A stretch of 40,236 bases of DNA from assembly GCA_015680685.1 (NCBI GenBank), contig MNCI01037634.1, positions 372,383 through 412,618 of the forward strand. Direction: 5' to 3'. The DNA is from Gnetum montanum. Taxonomy: Eukaryota > Streptophyta > Gnetopsida > Gnetales > Gnetaceae. The notes beneath the pieces are model-generated. The model saw only the letters and a list, made by a program, of their open reading frames with translations. It did no database searches and was not told the DNA's origin. A program made the position numbers and the translations under genes. This document shows positions 8,796-20,074 of the stretch, one piece after another; positions within the stretch are counted from its first letter, which is position 1; every line of letters starts with the position of its first letter.

Positions 8796-9278
8796 AACTT
8801 TGAGGTTAGTAACGTGCAAAAATCTTGCTCATGTAGCTTCCATGCTGGGGGAGAGGAGTCTCAATGTTGGGGAAGAGGACCAAACTCCTCCACGCTAGGC
8901 ATTATGTCTTCCCCCACTTCTCCATATTGAGATCTACCTCTCCATGCTAGGGGTAGATGAGATTTCCCCTTGCAAGTGTTTCTATAGTAGAAAAGTCTAT
9001 GCCCTCCATAAAACCCATCAAATTGCCATTTTTGTCATCCCAAAAGGTATTTTTGACCCCCCAAGCCCAAATATAAATACTAGGTGAATTTTTTCAATTG
9101 GGGAATAAGGCTTTGATCACTTATGAGGCATTTTTAGCCCCAAAAGTATGAAGTATGTGATATTGTCCCCCATGGATTACAATCTTCACATTTACAATAA
9201 AGTTTTTCCTTGAGTTTCATGGGGTGAAGGCTACATGATGAAAATTGGTTATAATATGCAAATTTTTGTGGTGTTTCA

Positions 9279-10256
9279 ATGTTCTATCTTTGTTGGTATC
9301 TAGAGGATCGACCTAAGAGGCATTGATAAAGAATACAAAACACCACTACAGGTCCACCATCAACATTTCATCTTCATGCTTAATCTAGCCGTGTCAAGCC
9401 ATGTCGAAGAGTGCTTGTGATGATGGGATAAGGCTATGATGATGAGATGACAATGCTGAGGTCGTGATGAAATTGTTATGAAGGCTAAGAATGTGTTCCA
9501 AGTGTTGATATCATGGCTACAATGTGGTATTAACATCTCTTGAAGTGGTTGTCACTCGGCAAATGCATTTGAGGATCCAGTCACTTTGCTTCAAGGTTTC
9601 TTTTGGCCTTCGAGGCTTCATTGGCCATCTGGCTTCTTGGTAATTTTCTCCCCTCATTTTTTGTGGTGTGATTCTTCATTGGATTTCCTTATCAAGGCCA
9701 TTTAGATGTAGTTTTCCTATTGAGTGAGTCCTCTGACACTCAATGGACTTGGTGGGTTTCCCATAAAATGAGATGCCTTACACTTGATGGGCTTAATGGT
9801 TTTTCCACCAAACAAGATGCGTTACATCTGGTGGACTTAGTGCTTTCCACTAAATGAGCTATGTTATGTTTAAGTGGACTTGAGGATGGAACATGATGAA
9901 GAAAATATCACATGGCTATAGTGCATGAGTGGAAAACATGGGTTAACATTATTTTCCCAAGTATGGTAGATCATAATCAAGCTACAGGGTTGGGCTCAAG
10001 GAGTGGTGCTAGGTGGGGGCCAATGGTGCAAGCACTCTTAACACAATAGGATAAAGTTACCAGATCTTGCACATTGAGATCACGTGATGACTTGCTGCCA
10101 TAATGAGTTGCACCTTTGTGATGACCCCAAGCTTCATCCTTTAAACACAAATCCAATGGAATAAGAAAACCAAGCAAACCAAGCATGGTATAACATTATA
10201 ATGCATATAAAGGCCACATGATATGATAAAACCAAGCTACCCAGGTTACCAAATTT
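9279..10256 (-). other. 3' untranslated region of the giant element
   Basis: No coding motif is seen between the 3' LTR and the 29-bp repeats. A short three-unit tandem repeat lies at 9737-9868. Just right of the LTR the plus strand is pyrimidine-rich (ttctatcttt), which would give a weak polypurine tract on the coding strand. Confidence 0.55.
9737..9868 (+). repeat. Three tandem units of 42-46 bp
   Basis: The units share the frame (c/t)t(g/c)a(t/a)gg(g/a)ctta-tgg-tttccacc-aaa-gatg-(g/c)tta. Each contains ccac near a gtgg, so each can fold back. The units are clearly diverged. Confidence 0.65.
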
Positions 10257-10401
10257 GCTAGTTTAAATCCATGGTGGGCCATGGTGCTAGTTTAAGGCCT
10301 TGGTAGGCCATGGTGCCAGTTTAAGGTTGTAGTAGACCATGGTGCCATTTTAAGGCCTCCGTAGGCCATGTCACTAGTTTAAGGCCTCAGAAGGTTGTGG
10401 T
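10257..10401 (+). repeat. 29-bp minisatellite, site 1 (five units)
   Basis: Five head-to-tail 29-bp units, consensus gctagtttaaggcc + ttggtaggccatggt, end next to the integrase C-terminus. The same unit occurs at 13504-13619 and 21608-21748 in the same orientation. The ggccatgg part is close to a palindrome. Confidence 0.9.
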
Positions 10402-11300
10402 TGAGCAGGCTTTCTTGTTGATGGTTATCGACCACATGTAATATGACTTTAGATAGGAATGATTGATCAGATTGGCCAACTCATTTCCATCCATGTCAAC
10501 TATCCTAAATGCTCCGTTACCATAGGCTCTGGTGAAAAAGAAGGGTCCTTACTAATTAACTAAGAATTTTTTGCATTCTCATGGATGGCTTTGAGGACTA
10601 GGTCACCTTCCTTAATCTTACACTTGGTCAAGTTATGGTGGTGTTTTCATTTCTACCTCTCTTGATAATATTTGATGTGAGCAAGAGCTTACATACGCTG
10701 CTCCTCCATCAAGTCTAAGGTCACTGTCCGCAACTCCTTGTTCTACTCATCATTGATGAAGTTAGTCAAATTTCCTTAGAGTGACAACACCTACATTTCA
10801 AGAGGTAAAAAAACTTTAGAACCATAGAATAGGTTATAAGGGGTTACACTAGTTGTCATGTGATACGTCATTCTGTAGGCCTATAGTGCATGGACAAGCT
10901 GCTCATTCCATTTATGCTTACTATTGTTAAGCATCTTTTTAAGCAAGTTGATGATGGATTTGTTGTTGGCTTTTACTTATCCATTAGCTTGAGGGTAATA
11001 AGGTAATGAGAAAGAATGCTTAATGCCTAGGTTGTGATAGAAATATTTCATTTGGTGGCTACTAAATTGTGGTCCATTATCTGTAACTATGGTCATGGGT
11101 ATGCCAAAACAAGCTACAATGTTATCTAGGATAAATTTGCAAACTTGCTTAGATGTAGTCTTCTTTAGGGGAATAGCCTCAATGCACTTTGTAAAGTATT
11201 TAGTTGTGATGATGATGAAGCTATGCCCTATAGAAGACTTACGCATTATACGTCCAATGATATCCAACCCCCATTGTTGGATAATAAGGTTGCTTCCCTA
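10402..11300 (-). pseudogene. Integrase of the giant element, broken
   Basis: Read right to left, the core begins QQWGLDIIGRI (about 11280) with the first catalytic Asp, continues HSFIIITTKYFTKCIEAIPL, then VTDNGPQFSS with the second Asp, and LPYYPQANG. The third acid should be a Glu about eight residues on, but the codon there is AAA (Lys), so the catalytic triad is lost. The C-terminal part (AYRMTYHMTTSVTPYNLFYG, NKELRTVTLDLM) runs to about 10480. The N-terminal zinc-binding HHCC region is absent: the second RNase H runs straight into the core, which points to an internal deletion of several hundred bases. Confidence 0.88.
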
Positions 11301-11598
11301 GGTGATAATAAGGTTGTCAGTGTTTGGATTTGTACACATAGACCTCAGTTACTTGGTTGACCACAGGTTTTGAATCACCTTTAATCATTAAGTGTTTAAT
11401 TCCTAAGTCATGAGCTACGATCATCCCTTTGATCAAACCCTCATACTCCGCTATGTTGTTTGTTCATGCAAACTCAAAATGATAGGTGAAGGGTTTGATT
11501 TCACTAGATGAAAATGTTATGATGATAGTAGCACTAGCCCCATGGGTAGTTAAAGCTCCACAAAAGTACATGATCACCTCATAACCCTTGGGCACTTT
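11301..11598 (-). pseudogene. Second (archaeal-type) RNase H of the giant element
   Basis: Minus-strand translation gives YEVIMYFCGALTTHGASA, then TNNIAEYEGLIKGMIVAHD, LGIKHLMIKGDSKPVVNQV and EVYVYKSKH. The NNxAEYExL block carries the catalytic Glu and GDSxxVVNQV the Asp. This is the extra RNase H that marks Tat-lineage elements, located between RNase H and integrase. The domain is cut after YKSKH, where the deletion into integrase starts. Confidence 0.85.
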
Positions 11599-11599
11599 N

Positions 11600-11883
11600 C
11601 AATGTCAAGACTAGTAAGATGCTTAGCTTTGTAGTATGTAAAGCAAGGATACGGGTTGATCTTAATAAGGTTAAGGCCATATAAAAATTAGTAGCACCTA
11701 CCAACCTTAAGGAGCTTTGAGGATTACAAGATAAACTATAGTTTATTTGTAGGTTCATCACTAGGCTTATGGATAAATTATAGCTCAAGAAACATTTGCT
11801 TAAGAAAGGGATTCACTATGAGTGGATAGCTTAATGCCAAGAGGCCTTTCAAAACCTTAAGCAAGAGTTGACACAACCACTAA
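11600..11883 (-). repeat. Inverted copy of 12025-12308 between single Ns
   Basis: Positions 11600-11883 are the reverse complement of 12025-12308 with no mismatch that I can find, although all other repeats here are diverged. Single Ns flank the inserted copy exactly (11599 and 11884). Removing it would restore the natural RNase H to second RNase H order. This looks like an assembly gap filled with a misoriented read. Confidence 0.85.
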
Positions 11884-11884
11884 N

Positions 11885-12220
11885 GGCAACTAATGCATGG
11901 CTAAGGTAGTATATTAACATATCTAATTCATCATCATGTTTTTGACAGAGTAGAAAGGCAATGGACGTGTTAGAGAAGGTAAGGTAGATGTAAAATGATT
12001 TACCCCCTTGCAGAGGATAGACCATTAGTGGTTGTGTCAACTCTTGCTTAAGGTTTTGAAAGGCCTCTTGGCATTAAGCTATCCACTCATAGTGAATCCC
12101 TTTCTTAAGCAAATGTTTCTTGAGCTATAATTTATCCATAAGCCTAGTGATGAACCTACAAATAAACTATAGTTTATCTTGTAATCCTCAAAGCTCCTTA
12201 AGGTTGGTAGGTGCTACTAA
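11885..12220 (-). pseudogene. RNase H of the giant element, broken
   Basis: The tether (NLKELxGLQDKL, WIAxCQEAFQNLKQELTQPL) leads into MVYPLQGGKSFYIYLTFSNT, SIAFLLCQ and LIYYLSHAL. The first Asp of gypsy RNase H (YxDxS) is replaced in YLTFS. After YYLSHALVA the sequence meets the N at 11884, so the C-terminal half is hidden by the assembly defect or lost. Confidence 0.75.
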
Positions 12221-12308
12221 TTTTTATATGGCCTTAACCTTATTAAGATCAACCCGTATCCTTGCTTTACATACTACAAAGCTAAGCATCTTACTAGTCT
12301 TGACATTG
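12025..12308 (+). repeat. Native copy of the 284-bp inverted duplication
   Basis: This copy fits the RT-RNase H reading frame on the minus strand. It is therefore the original, and 11600-11883 is its inverted duplicate. Confidence 0.85.
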
Positions 12309-13330
12309 AAAATACATTTCTTAGGATTGAGCCTAAGCTCATACTTGAGGCATCGTTTAAGCACAAGATCTAGGTTATTAGCATGGTCACTAGCCACTTT
12401 GGACTTAACAACTATGTTGTCTATGTAGTCATTGAGCAAACCTAGCATGTAATCACTGAAGATATAGGTCATGACTTGTTAATAGGTGGCTCCTATGTTA
12501 TTAAGGCCAAAGGGCATCATGGTATAGCAAATGGTATCCCAAGGGATCATGAATGTTGTGCTAAGTTAGTGCTCTAGGTTAATCTTAATCTGGTTGTACC
12601 CTAGGAACCCATCCATAAAGGATAACAAGGCATGTCCAACCATAGTATCGATAAGTTGATCAATACTAGGCAAAGAAAAGTCATCCTTGATAGTCGCTTT
12701 ATTTAGGTCTTGGAAATTGATGCAAATATGGATACTCCAATTTTTCTTAGGGACTACCACTATGTTAAACACCCATTCTGTATAGTTGACAACCCTAAAG
12801 AAACCAGCTTGGTAGAGCTTTGTGATCTCATCATGAATTGTCAAGGCCAAATGAGGTTTAATCTTGCATACTTTTTGCTTAACTGGTTTAATGTTAGGAT
12901 CAAGTATGATGTTGTGTTAGACTAAGAGTGGGTCTAGGCCTAGCATATCTTCATATGACTAGGCAAAGGCCTTAATGTTGCCTTGTAGAACCTTGGTGAT
13001 GTCTTAAGCTTGTTAAGGCTCCAGTGAGAAACTTAGTTTAAGGGTTTTCTCTTCACCGCTGTGTGTTGTGATAGGAACCTTGACTAGAGAGTCTTTAGTT
13101 ATGTCACCCATCTTTAAGTCAACTAGGTTCTCAGGCCATTCTCAAGGCTTCTCTATCAAGGCTATGTGGTCAACAAGACTCGAGCTTAAGATCTAGGTAA
13201 TTAGGGTCGATATACCATTCTACATCACCGTGGGGTCCACCCAGGCTTAATGGTAGATTGATATGCTCTTAGGTACTCATATTTTGGTCCTACATGTCAA
13301 CCATAAGCACATTAAGTGGCACTTGAGTAA
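12221..13330 (-). pseudogene. Reverse transcriptase of the giant element, broken
   Basis: Pre-RT at about 13000-12880 reads SYEDMLGLDPLLV and ILDPNIKPVKQK, typical of the Tat lineage. RT follows: YTEWVFNIVVVPKKN, ICINFQDLNKAT, LPSIDQLID, FMDGFLGYNQIKI, MMPFGLNNIGATY, then YIDNIVVKS, where YVDD is expected (the second Asp is Asn), and KRCLKYELRLNPKKC. Residues before pre-RT (GDVEWYIDPNYL) reach about 13200. Two or three stops and a disrupted active site make it non-functional. The reading frame begins right beside the 8.7-kb module. Confidence 0.9.
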
Positions 13331-13974
13331 AACTGAATAAATAATACTAAAATGTTATAAAATTATGCAAATACATGCTATTCTAATGCAAACAAGGTCA
13401 TACAAGGTTATAAATAGGGTAAAAATAAGCAAATAATATGCAAGATGAATAAAGGAAAGTACAAGATATATGGCTACAAATGGCTTACAAGGATCACAAT
13501 TTTTCCAGTTTTAGGCCTTAGCTGACCATGATGCCAATTTAGAGTCTTAGTGAACTATAATGCTAGGTTAAGGCCTTAGTGGGCTATGATGTCTGTTTAA
13601 GGCCATAGTGGGCCATGGTCACATGGTGTGGAATGGTGATTAAGGAAGGTTAAACCCCATCATTTGATACTAATCAAATGCTAAACAAAGGCAAATAAGG
13701 CTATAATAAGGGAAAGAAAGAATGTATAAGGCTATATAAAGGCCACAAGAAGGTCAAAAAGGTTAACAATGCAACATGAGGCCAAAAACAAGTTGAAGCA
13801 TCATGTTATAAGGCCAAATCAAGTAAAACATGGTACATATGATAGAACTCGGCTAATATAGGTCAAAAGGGGTTAGATTTTACCAATTTTAAAGACTAGT
13901 GGAACATAGTTTAGGCTACAAGGCTGTTAGGTGAGTTTGGGCATTAGTTAGGACTATTTTTGGGCTATTTAGAC
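13331..13974. other. Module edge: AT-rich spacer with 29-bp repeats
   Basis: Apart from the minisatellite at 13504-13619 I see no gene here. The flanks (13340-13500 and 13620-13900) are AT-rich with repeated words such as aaggcta, aaggtcata and ggccacaag. Similar texture appears at 21790-21990, the other edge of the module. Confidence 0.5.
13504..13619 (+). repeat. 29-bp minisatellite, site 2 (four units)
   Basis: Four 29-bp units (13504-13532, 13533-13561, 13562-13590, 13591-13619) match the site-1 consensus with more substitutions. The last unit, gtctgtttaaggcc + atagtgggccatggt, is closest. They mark the border between the RT end of pol and the inserted module. Confidence 0.85.
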
Positions 13975-16900
13975 CTAAGAATCAAGAGTTTTGAGGCTTC
14001 TATGCTGGCTCCCCCTATTTCCACATTGACTAACATAGAAGATGGGATCCTCAGTGTGGAAACTAAGGTGTGGGTTTTGGGGCATCTAGAGGTCCAAAAT
14101 TGAGGTTCTAGGGCCTTCCTAAGGCAACGTAGGGCCATATTTGTCAAAATTGGATACTAAAGGCTAAAACGTAGGTTATGGAGCTTGACCCCTATACTTC
14201 CACATTGGCCAGCATGGAAGAGAGGGGGCTTAGTGTGGAAAACCAAGATCTAGGAAAAAATAGGATCAAACATGATCAAACAGGTAGCCAGAACCTAGAT
14301 TTAGAAGTCGTGCATCCCCTAACTTTGTTTTGAGACCATCTAAGCTAGGTTTGGGTGTCAAAACATGTTGAGATAAGTTCCCCCTTCTTCCACATTGAGC
14401 ATAGAATCCTCAACATGAAAGAATGGGGGGACACTTGTTGCATGGATTCATGATGGTTTGAGAGCATGTTGACTAGGTTCCTAGGCTCCTAAGGCTATAG
14501 ATCATGATTCTACAAGTTTTGGCTAATTTTGGTTACATTTGGAGGTTATTTAAGGGTACCTAAGGTCTTACCCTTGTCTCCATGTTGGGGAAGTTAGAGT
14601 GGAAGATTGGGAAGAATGAGTTTTGAAGGTCAAAATAAGATCAAATGAGAAAAATATTAAGGCTATTAGGTCCTAAGCTTTTTTGGTGTAGATCTTTAAT
14701 CTTTGAGAGCATTATCTTACCATCAAAAGTGAAAAAAGTAACTTTTTCGCCTTGTTCCATGCTACACAGTGTGAAAGGAACCTTCTATAGTGTGGATGGG
14801 ACAAGAATCTTAGATCTAGGCCAATTTGTATTATAAGTGACTATGCTTGTCAGCTTCTAGAGTTATCAGGGTTAATAATTAGGATTCTAGATCAAAGTTC
14901 TATAGTTTCAAGAGTTTCTAAGTATTTTTTTAGGCTTCTTCCATTTTTTCCACATTGGAGTCGAGGTGCTTAATGTGGAAGACTATGGGGAATAGCTTTT
15001 TGGCCATTTAGGATCATTTTTTTAAAGGTTTGAAGGCTCTAATGAGTGCTGATAGGGTTCTAGGATGCATGCAAAGTCTTTTGATGTCATTCTAAGGTGT
15101 CGATGAGCCCTAAATGAGTTTCCTCCTTAGTCTCCAAGTTTGCTAGCATGGAAGAGAGGGTCTTGAGTGTGGAAGAACCACAAAGCTGAGATCTAGATCT
15201 AATTTAGCCTTAATTGACCATTTTTGTTTGCTTCTGGGGTTGTTGGGGTCGAGGACTAGGGTTTAGGGTTAGAACTAGTTAGTTTGGAGGTTTTCTATAT
15301 GGTTTTTAAAGTTTCCCCCTTTCTTCCACACTGGGGATAGTATGCTTAGCATGGAAGATTTGGGGGAGTAGCTTTTTATCCATTTGGAGTCACTTTTATA
15401 GTGTTTGAGGGCTTTAGAAGATGTAAAACTAGTCTTAGGGTTCATGTAAGGTTGTAGGGTGTTTGCTTAAGATGCCCACGAGTCATTTTTGAGACTCCCC
15501 AAAGTTACCCCTTGCTTCCATGTTGGTCAGCGTGGAAGAGGTGACTCTCAAAATGGAAAAACTATGAGACCCTTATTTTTATCATTTTCTATCATTTCTG
15601 GCCATGCATGTGGGTTTCTAAGGTTGCTAGTATTGACTATTGCTACCTAGTGTCAAAACTTGGTTATTTCAAAGGTTGTTAGATGGTTTTTGATGCCTCC
15701 CTTTCTTCCATGTTGGGGTTCCCATGCTCAGCATGGAAGATTGGGGGCAAAGGATTTTTGGCTATTCCTAGTAAATTTTGGTGAGTCTAAGCATCCTAGG
15801 ATGAGTAGAATGGGTCTTGGGATGCACACAAGGCTTCCTAGTGTTAGTTTGAGGTATCTAAAGACTATTTTTTAAGTCCCCAAAATTTTTTTCCTTTACT
15901 TCCATGTTGGCCAATGTGGAAGAGATGGATCCCAGCATGAAGGAACTAGGGGGAGCTACGTTTTACTAATTTTTAATAGTTTTATCTATGCATGTGTGCT
16001 TACAGGGTCAATGGTGTCGACTGTCGATGCCTAGGGTCAAAATCAAGTCACTTTGCTGGTTGTGAGAGGGTTTTTAGGCTTTCCCCCTTTATCCACACTA
16101 GGGCTAGGATGCTTAGCATTGATGGGAGTCTCTTTAGCATGAAAAACATAAGGGGGATAAGTTTTGATCATTTCGGGTGACTTCTAGAAGTTTGATGGCT
16201 TCCAAAAAAATTGGGTTACTTTTGGAAGTTAAACTACATGCAAACTTTAATAGTTTTTACTTTCCCCCTTCTATCCACGTTGATAATAGATTGATTAACA
16301 TGCATGAGGTCCTCCCCAGCATGGAAGAACCTTAGGAAGTTTGTTTTTAGCATTCTAGTAGCTTCTGGAGAGGCTGTTTAGGCTCTGGTGTTAGTTCAAG
16401 ATAATTTAAGATTGTTTTCTTAGTTTTGGGATCTTCTGCTAACCTTCCATGCTCCATTCACCTTATTTCCATGCTAGGTATCATGGAAGAGGTCTCCCCC
16501 CAGCATGGAAGAATCAAGAAAGTCAAATCTAGGCATGTTAAACATCCAATTGACCTTGCATGTTAGCCTTCAGGGTTGCTGGTGTCAATGATCAATACTA
16601 CGTGTCAAGATCTAGTGGTTTGGAGGCTCATTGGTGCCTCATGCAATCTTCCTCCTTCTTTCACACTAGGCATGATGGCCCTAGCATGGATGAGAGGGGG
16701 ATGGTAGTATTGTATCATATTTAACTAGTTTTTNNNNNNNNNNNNNNNNNNNNNNNNNNNNNNNNNNNNNNNNNNNNNNNNNNNNNNNNNNNNNNNNNNN
16801 NNNTCCAGCAAGGTCTAGGGGTCACCAAGGTAGGTTATTTGGTTGTTTTGGGTCATAACTTAGGTTTTCGTGCATACCCCTTGGGTTTCCATGCTGGTGC

Positions 16901-17330
16901 CACTTTGGTCAGTGTGGAGGGGGGTTTTAATAGCATGGAACTAGTCATTGATGGATAATTGACTTGCCTAAGGGTCAATCTAGGATATCGGAGATTGTGA
17001 GGGGGTATTGGACTTTGAGAAATGGTTACTAAGTAGTAAATTTGGATAATTTTTGTCTTCCCCCCATCCATCCATGCTATGGATAGGATGCCCCATATGG
17101 ATGAGGCTTACCCTAGCTTGGAACTACCAAATCCTAAAGTCTCCATCACTTTCAACTAGGTTTGGTGAGGTTCCAGGGCTGTTAGGGGTGCTTGGAGGGG
17201 TTCTTGGTCATGTGGACCTACTTCAGGTGTCAAACTTGGGCTAGATGAATGTTGGGGGGTAAGAATGGCTGTTACCCCCTTCTTCCACACTAGCTAGTGT
17301 TGTCCTAGCATGGAAACTCAAGTTGCCCAA
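13975..17330. repeat. About 190-bp tandem array with 380-bp alternation
   Basis: About 18 degenerate units recur every 175-195 bp. The landmark is a ccccctt-cttccacattgg or cttccatgttgg start followed 10-25 bp later by agcatggaaga. Landmarks fall near 13995, 14190, 14380, 14570, 14745, 14935, 15125, 15315, 15500, 15690, 15885, 16080, 16262, 16455, 16645, 16870, 17055 and 17275. Between about 14.93 and 16.26 kb two unit types alternate. One has ggggatagtatgcttagcat and then a gagggcttt-type tail. The other has ggccagcgtggaagagg and then gggttgctagtgtcgac-type text. The real period there is therefore about 380 bp. Some frames stay open by chance; I do not regard them as genes. Confidence 0.88.
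16734..16803. other. Assembly gap, 70 N
   Basis: Seventy consecutive Ns lie inside the tandem array, a normal place for an assembly break. The unit spacing across the gap (16645 to 16870) is larger than elsewhere, so the gap size is probably not exact. Confidence 0.99.
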
Positions 17331-17938
17331 CTTTGTTAATGTCTAACTCCATTTTTCTAAAGCTCAAAGTTGAAAAAGGAAGGTTTGAGATACTAGAAAT
17401 GGTAAAAAGGATACATTTTAATGGTTTTATAAAGTGGTATGCATTTATTCACAATAGGAATGATATCACTAGTGTGGATGCATAGGAGTTAAGGCATGGT
17501 TATTTTTTCTAATTGTCAAAAGTGACCAAAACTTACCATTGATGCAATTTTTGGCTAGTAGGGAAGGTGTATGGTGGGGTCCACAACCTAAAAATTTAAA
17601 ATTTTGATTTTCAGATTAACTCTCACCAATCTTAGTGTGGAGGAGATTTTTCCTACTTTGCACTTCAGTATAATTGGAGTTATGCGGCACTAAATGGACA
17701 ACTGGGGTTTAGAGATGGACATTTAGGTTTTGGTGGAGTTTTTAGTGTCAAATTTTGTAAGTTTTGATCACAATTCCATTTATCATAAATGGTGCATTGG
17801 GAAAGAGACTAGGTAGAGATTTATTTTTGTAGAGATCATCAATCTTCAGTGTGAAAGCCTTTAATCTTCCTCACAGCTAGTGTTGAACTTTCATTCTTCC
17901 GAGATTTCGACCATTCCTAGCATTGGTACAACAATTAT
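17331..17938 (+). other. Possible 5' flank and leader of the antisense gene
   Basis: No coding region is seen. A cttccttttc-poor, T-rich stretch replaces the array, and the last 100 bp (cttcctcacagctag, cattcttccgagatttcgacc) read like a plant leader before the ATG at 17939. I could not identify a convincing TATA box. Confidence 0.35.
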
Positions 17939-18064
17939 GGCTCCCAAGCAACATGGAGGGAAGAGCCAGAATCCAAAAATTTAGAAGGTGGATGATCATG
18001 CTAGATATTTTTTATGGTTTCCTAGACCCATTTCGATCTAGGATTCATCTGTGACTACTCCAAG
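17939..18064 (+). other. Antisense gene exon 1 (predicted)
   Basis: ATG GCT CCC AAG CAA begins a basic N-terminus; the segment ends CCA AG before GTAGGC, a good donor. Two TAG stops interrupt it (after NPKI and PISI). Confidence 0.5.
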
Positions 18065-19762
18065 GTAGGCAATTCTAGCCATTTTTTTCCTTAGTTTCTA
18101 GCCATTTTTCTTACCATATGTGGGGTTTTTTTCTTCAAATGTATGTTGATAGAGGGGTAAAATGAAATTATGATGAAATAAAACCTCTTATTTTTGCTAT
18201 TTCTATGTAGATCTATGGTCATTTTTTTGTTTTGGCTTTGGTAGATTTGATTTTTAAAATTAGGCTTGTTGTTTTCATGCTTTTTCCCAAAATTTGGGGG
18301 TAGGGCCATTTTTCCCAAGTCTAGGCTCAAATATTCATAAAAAAATAATTCTTATGAGATCCTATACCCTTATTTTAATGTTTTTTGAAATGGGTATTGA
18401 TTTTTTTGGCTATTTTTTATGGCTATTTTAAGTTGTGTTTTATGAATTTATAGCTTTTGGTGATTTTTGCATGAAAAAAGCAAGTAATGTTGTGTATTTT
18501 TTCCTAATAAAATGGCTTGATATTTTTAAAATATGATGTTATTGGTTTGTAGTTATATGATTAATTTTTCCAATGGCTATTTTCTCATTCAATTTGGGTT
18601 AATAATGACAAAGTTATGGCTATTTTTGTAATGTCATGTAGTTGGGTTTTTTATGATGTTTTTTTAGAATTCCATGTAGATTCTTGAAATTTCTCAAAGT
18701 AAACAAATAGGTTTTGGATAATTTTTGGTGGGTACTGGCTTCAGCTTTTTAATGGAGGTGGAGCCACTATATTTGGATTAGAAATGATTTTTAATGATTT
18801 TTTATTAGACTTGTGTCAGAAGGGGGTTTGTGCCATTTTCAGATTTTCATCCAAATTAATTTTTTTGAATAAATGACAAGGGTTTTGAATTTTATTAAGA
18901 ATGAGTGCATAAGGCTTGATTCAATCTTTTAAATAGTTGTTGAATCATTTCATTTGGAGCTCAAATGAAGTTTTGGTAAAGTTTTTACCAACCTTGCACG
19001 AAAGGGGGTTAATGGTGACGAATACGGTTTTTTTGCTAGTTTTGGCTATGTTTGATGTCAATGTAGTTATGTTTTCTTGGTTGTAATGGCTATGGATGGA
19101 AGGTTTATGATTTTAGGATTTCTTTTGTGGTGGAATCATTGAAATCAGAGCTTAGATGAGTTTTAGTGAGTTTTTTTATTAAGGCTATGTGAATAATGTT
19201 AAATTGTAGTTGTAGCACTTTATCCCTTTTGGAGATGGATGTGGTTGACATGTGTAGAGATTTCTCTTGTCCAAATTCCATGCCTTTGGGGTGGTATAAA
19301 AAATTTATCATGCTCTAAATTTGGTTTTGAAGGATATAAGTAATTATTTCTATATTTGGTAATGTTTATGCTAATGGCTATTTTCTAGGCTCTAAATTTG
19401 GTTGTCTCACTAGGCTATAATGTTTAAGCTAATGTGTGAGGCTATAAAAGGTTGTAATTGTGTTGTCATGAATTCCTTATGAAAATTTGAAAAACACTTG
19501 GAGCTTTTTATGGAGGCTAATTTCACCTCTGACTAGGATGTTTTTACAAACTTGTTAAGGAATTTCGATTGGTCCAAATATTTTTGCTTTGCCATGTAGG
19601 GTCTTTTTGAAGCCCATACTCATCATTGTGGAGTTAGTGGACATCCTATGCTAGATTGACCACCTCAAGTGCTACACTATCTAAGGTCATATTTTTTCTA
19701 AGGTCTCATGGTTATATTATGATTTCTAGTGCTAATCCATTTTTGATGTGTTATGGTTGTAG

Positions 19763-19982
19763 ACAAGCATTAGGTCATGGTAGCCCAAGCTACCGTATAG
19801 AAGGAGGAGACACAGACATGTAGTTGTCGCAGTCAAGGAGGAACAAAGGAATGTAGAGGAGGCACTCTTATAGTAGCATGAGGCTAAAGGGTTTGCCAAC
19901 ATTGATATAGACACCTTGTTTAGTGAGGCAGTACTAGGCACATCCTCCATTATCATCCCAGAGGAAGAGAAGGAGGAACCAA
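19763..19982 (+). other. Antisense gene exon 2 (predicted)
   Basis: It follows ttatggttgtag and ends before GTATGCAC. The frame reads RRHRHVVVAVKEEQRNVEEA, then NIDIDTLFSEAVLGTSSI and PEEEKEEP. It is acidic and probably helical, with three stops (TAG). Confidence 0.6.
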
Positions 19983-20074
19983 GTATGCACATGTCTTTAC
20001 GCTTCTTGTTATATCTTATTATTTTAAGTTTGGTTTTCATCCTAATAATTCGATGATTGTTATGCTTATAGTAG

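Larger units (their letters stand above)
7884..9278 (-). repeat. Left LTR (3' LTR) of the giant element
   Basis: This LTR begins TGCAACT and ends GTTTCA on the + strand, so it is TGAAAC...GTTGCA on the coding strand. It matches 26085-27511 over its whole length apart from a gap of roughly 60 bp replaced by the poly-G/N tract near 8779-8795. A TATA-like TATAAAA is read on the minus strand at 8614-8620, with the same site in the other LTR at 26787-26793. The U3 side (8840-8990) has repeated tccatgctgggg-type motifs. Confidence 0.9.

Noticed and set aside
12120-12428. 102-codon + strand frame
   Set aside because: It is the shadow of the minus-strand RT frame. Its match to 11579-11788 comes only from the inverted duplication.
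14645-17244. Several 60-72 codon frames in the 190-bp array
   Set aside because: They differ from unit to unit and are not kept in homologous units, so there is no sign of coding constraint.
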